Below, one piece after another: positions 63,812-64,000 of a stretch of 64,000 nucleotides of DNA. Source of the DNA: Rhodosorus marinus (Eukaryota > Rhodophyta > Stylonematophyceae > Stylonematales > Stylonemataceae); assembly GCA_029953675.1 (NCBI GenBank), contig JAMWBK010000004.1, positions 1,798,001-1,862,000 on the forward strand. The letters are read 5' to 3'. Under the pieces are notes generated by a model. That model was not told where the DNA came from. It worked only from the letters and a program-made list of their open reading frames with translations, and ran no database searches. The position numbers and the translations under genes are program-made. Positions within the stretch are counted from its first letter, which is position 1. Each line of letters starts with the position of its first letter.

Positions 63812-64000
63812 GGTTCATTCAACGGTTCCAAGCGGCGGAACACCGCACCAACCACCACGAAAACAGCAACCGCCGTGGACGCTCAGAATCTCTTGCCTTG
63901 CAAGCTTCTTGAAAGCCGCCGGCGGTTTTCACACTACCCATCCACCCATGGCCGCAAAGGCCTAGAAGAATCATATTTCTTTTAGAGTTTTTTCTGCTCA

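Overview
This is a nuclear genome window from a eukaryote. Genes are split by short GT-AG introns, mostly 70-210 bp, that can be placed by protein homology, and no bacterial operon structure is visible. The gene content points to a photosynthetic eukaryote of red-algal type. A CAD-type CPSase-DHOase-ATCase fusion is not expected in green plants but, as I recall, is known in red algae. It sits beside a plant-like B-type CDK, a CRTISO-like plastid oxidoreductase, an RsmE-type rRNA methyltransferase and an algal/cyanobacterial-type arsenosugar radical SAM enzyme. The rhodophyte assignment is inference; no organellar or rRNA marker is present.

Layout. 1-2.1 kb: very-long-chain 3-hydroxyacyl-CoA dehydratase (+). 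2.5-3.8 kb: CDKB-type kinase (-). 3.8-6.9 kb: a 3.1-kb divergent intergenic stretch. 6.9-14.5 kb: CAD-like pyrimidine enzyme (+) whose DHOase domain has lost its metal ligands. 14.8-16.2 kb: ArsS-like radical SAM enzyme (-). 16.2-17.8 kb: AT-rich divergent intergenic region with a striking 131-nt hairpin. 17.8-19.8 kb: CRTISO-like oxidoreductase (+). 20.4-23.7 kb: NOP14 (-). 26.1-30.6 kb: VHS/GAT (TOM1-like) protein with a huge Pro/Ala repeat (+). 31.9-33.8 kb: two-RRM hnRNP (+). 34.4-38.2 kb: VPS18 with a half-lost RING (-). 39.0-39.8 kb: small HNH protein in four short exons (-). 40.8-41.8 kb: RsmE (+). 42.0-42.6 kb: membrane protein resembling a complex I 21-kDa subunit (-). 44.1-46.7 kb: ABCE1 (-). 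47.8-50.0 kb: VTA1/LIP5 (-). 51.3-52.7 kb: NADP-type glutamate dehydrogenase without introns (-). 54.6-57.9 kb: a mostly unrecognised FHA-domain gene (-). 58.6-63.8 kb: a large DDB1/CPSF160-superfamily propeller protein (-).

The genes are mostly housekeeping and functionally independent. Thematic links are endosomal sorting (VHS/GAT protein, VTA1, VPS18), ribosome production and recycling (NOP14, ABCE1, RsmE) and nitrogen/nucleotide supply (CAD, glutamate dehydrogenase). I found no tRNA, rRNA, CRISPR or transposase gene, and no multi-gene system that I can call new. The best leads are the dead DHOase domain in CAD, the long hairpin at 16.9 kb, a Phe at the Tyr15 position of the CDKB kinase, the half RING of VPS18, and the FHA gene of unknown function.
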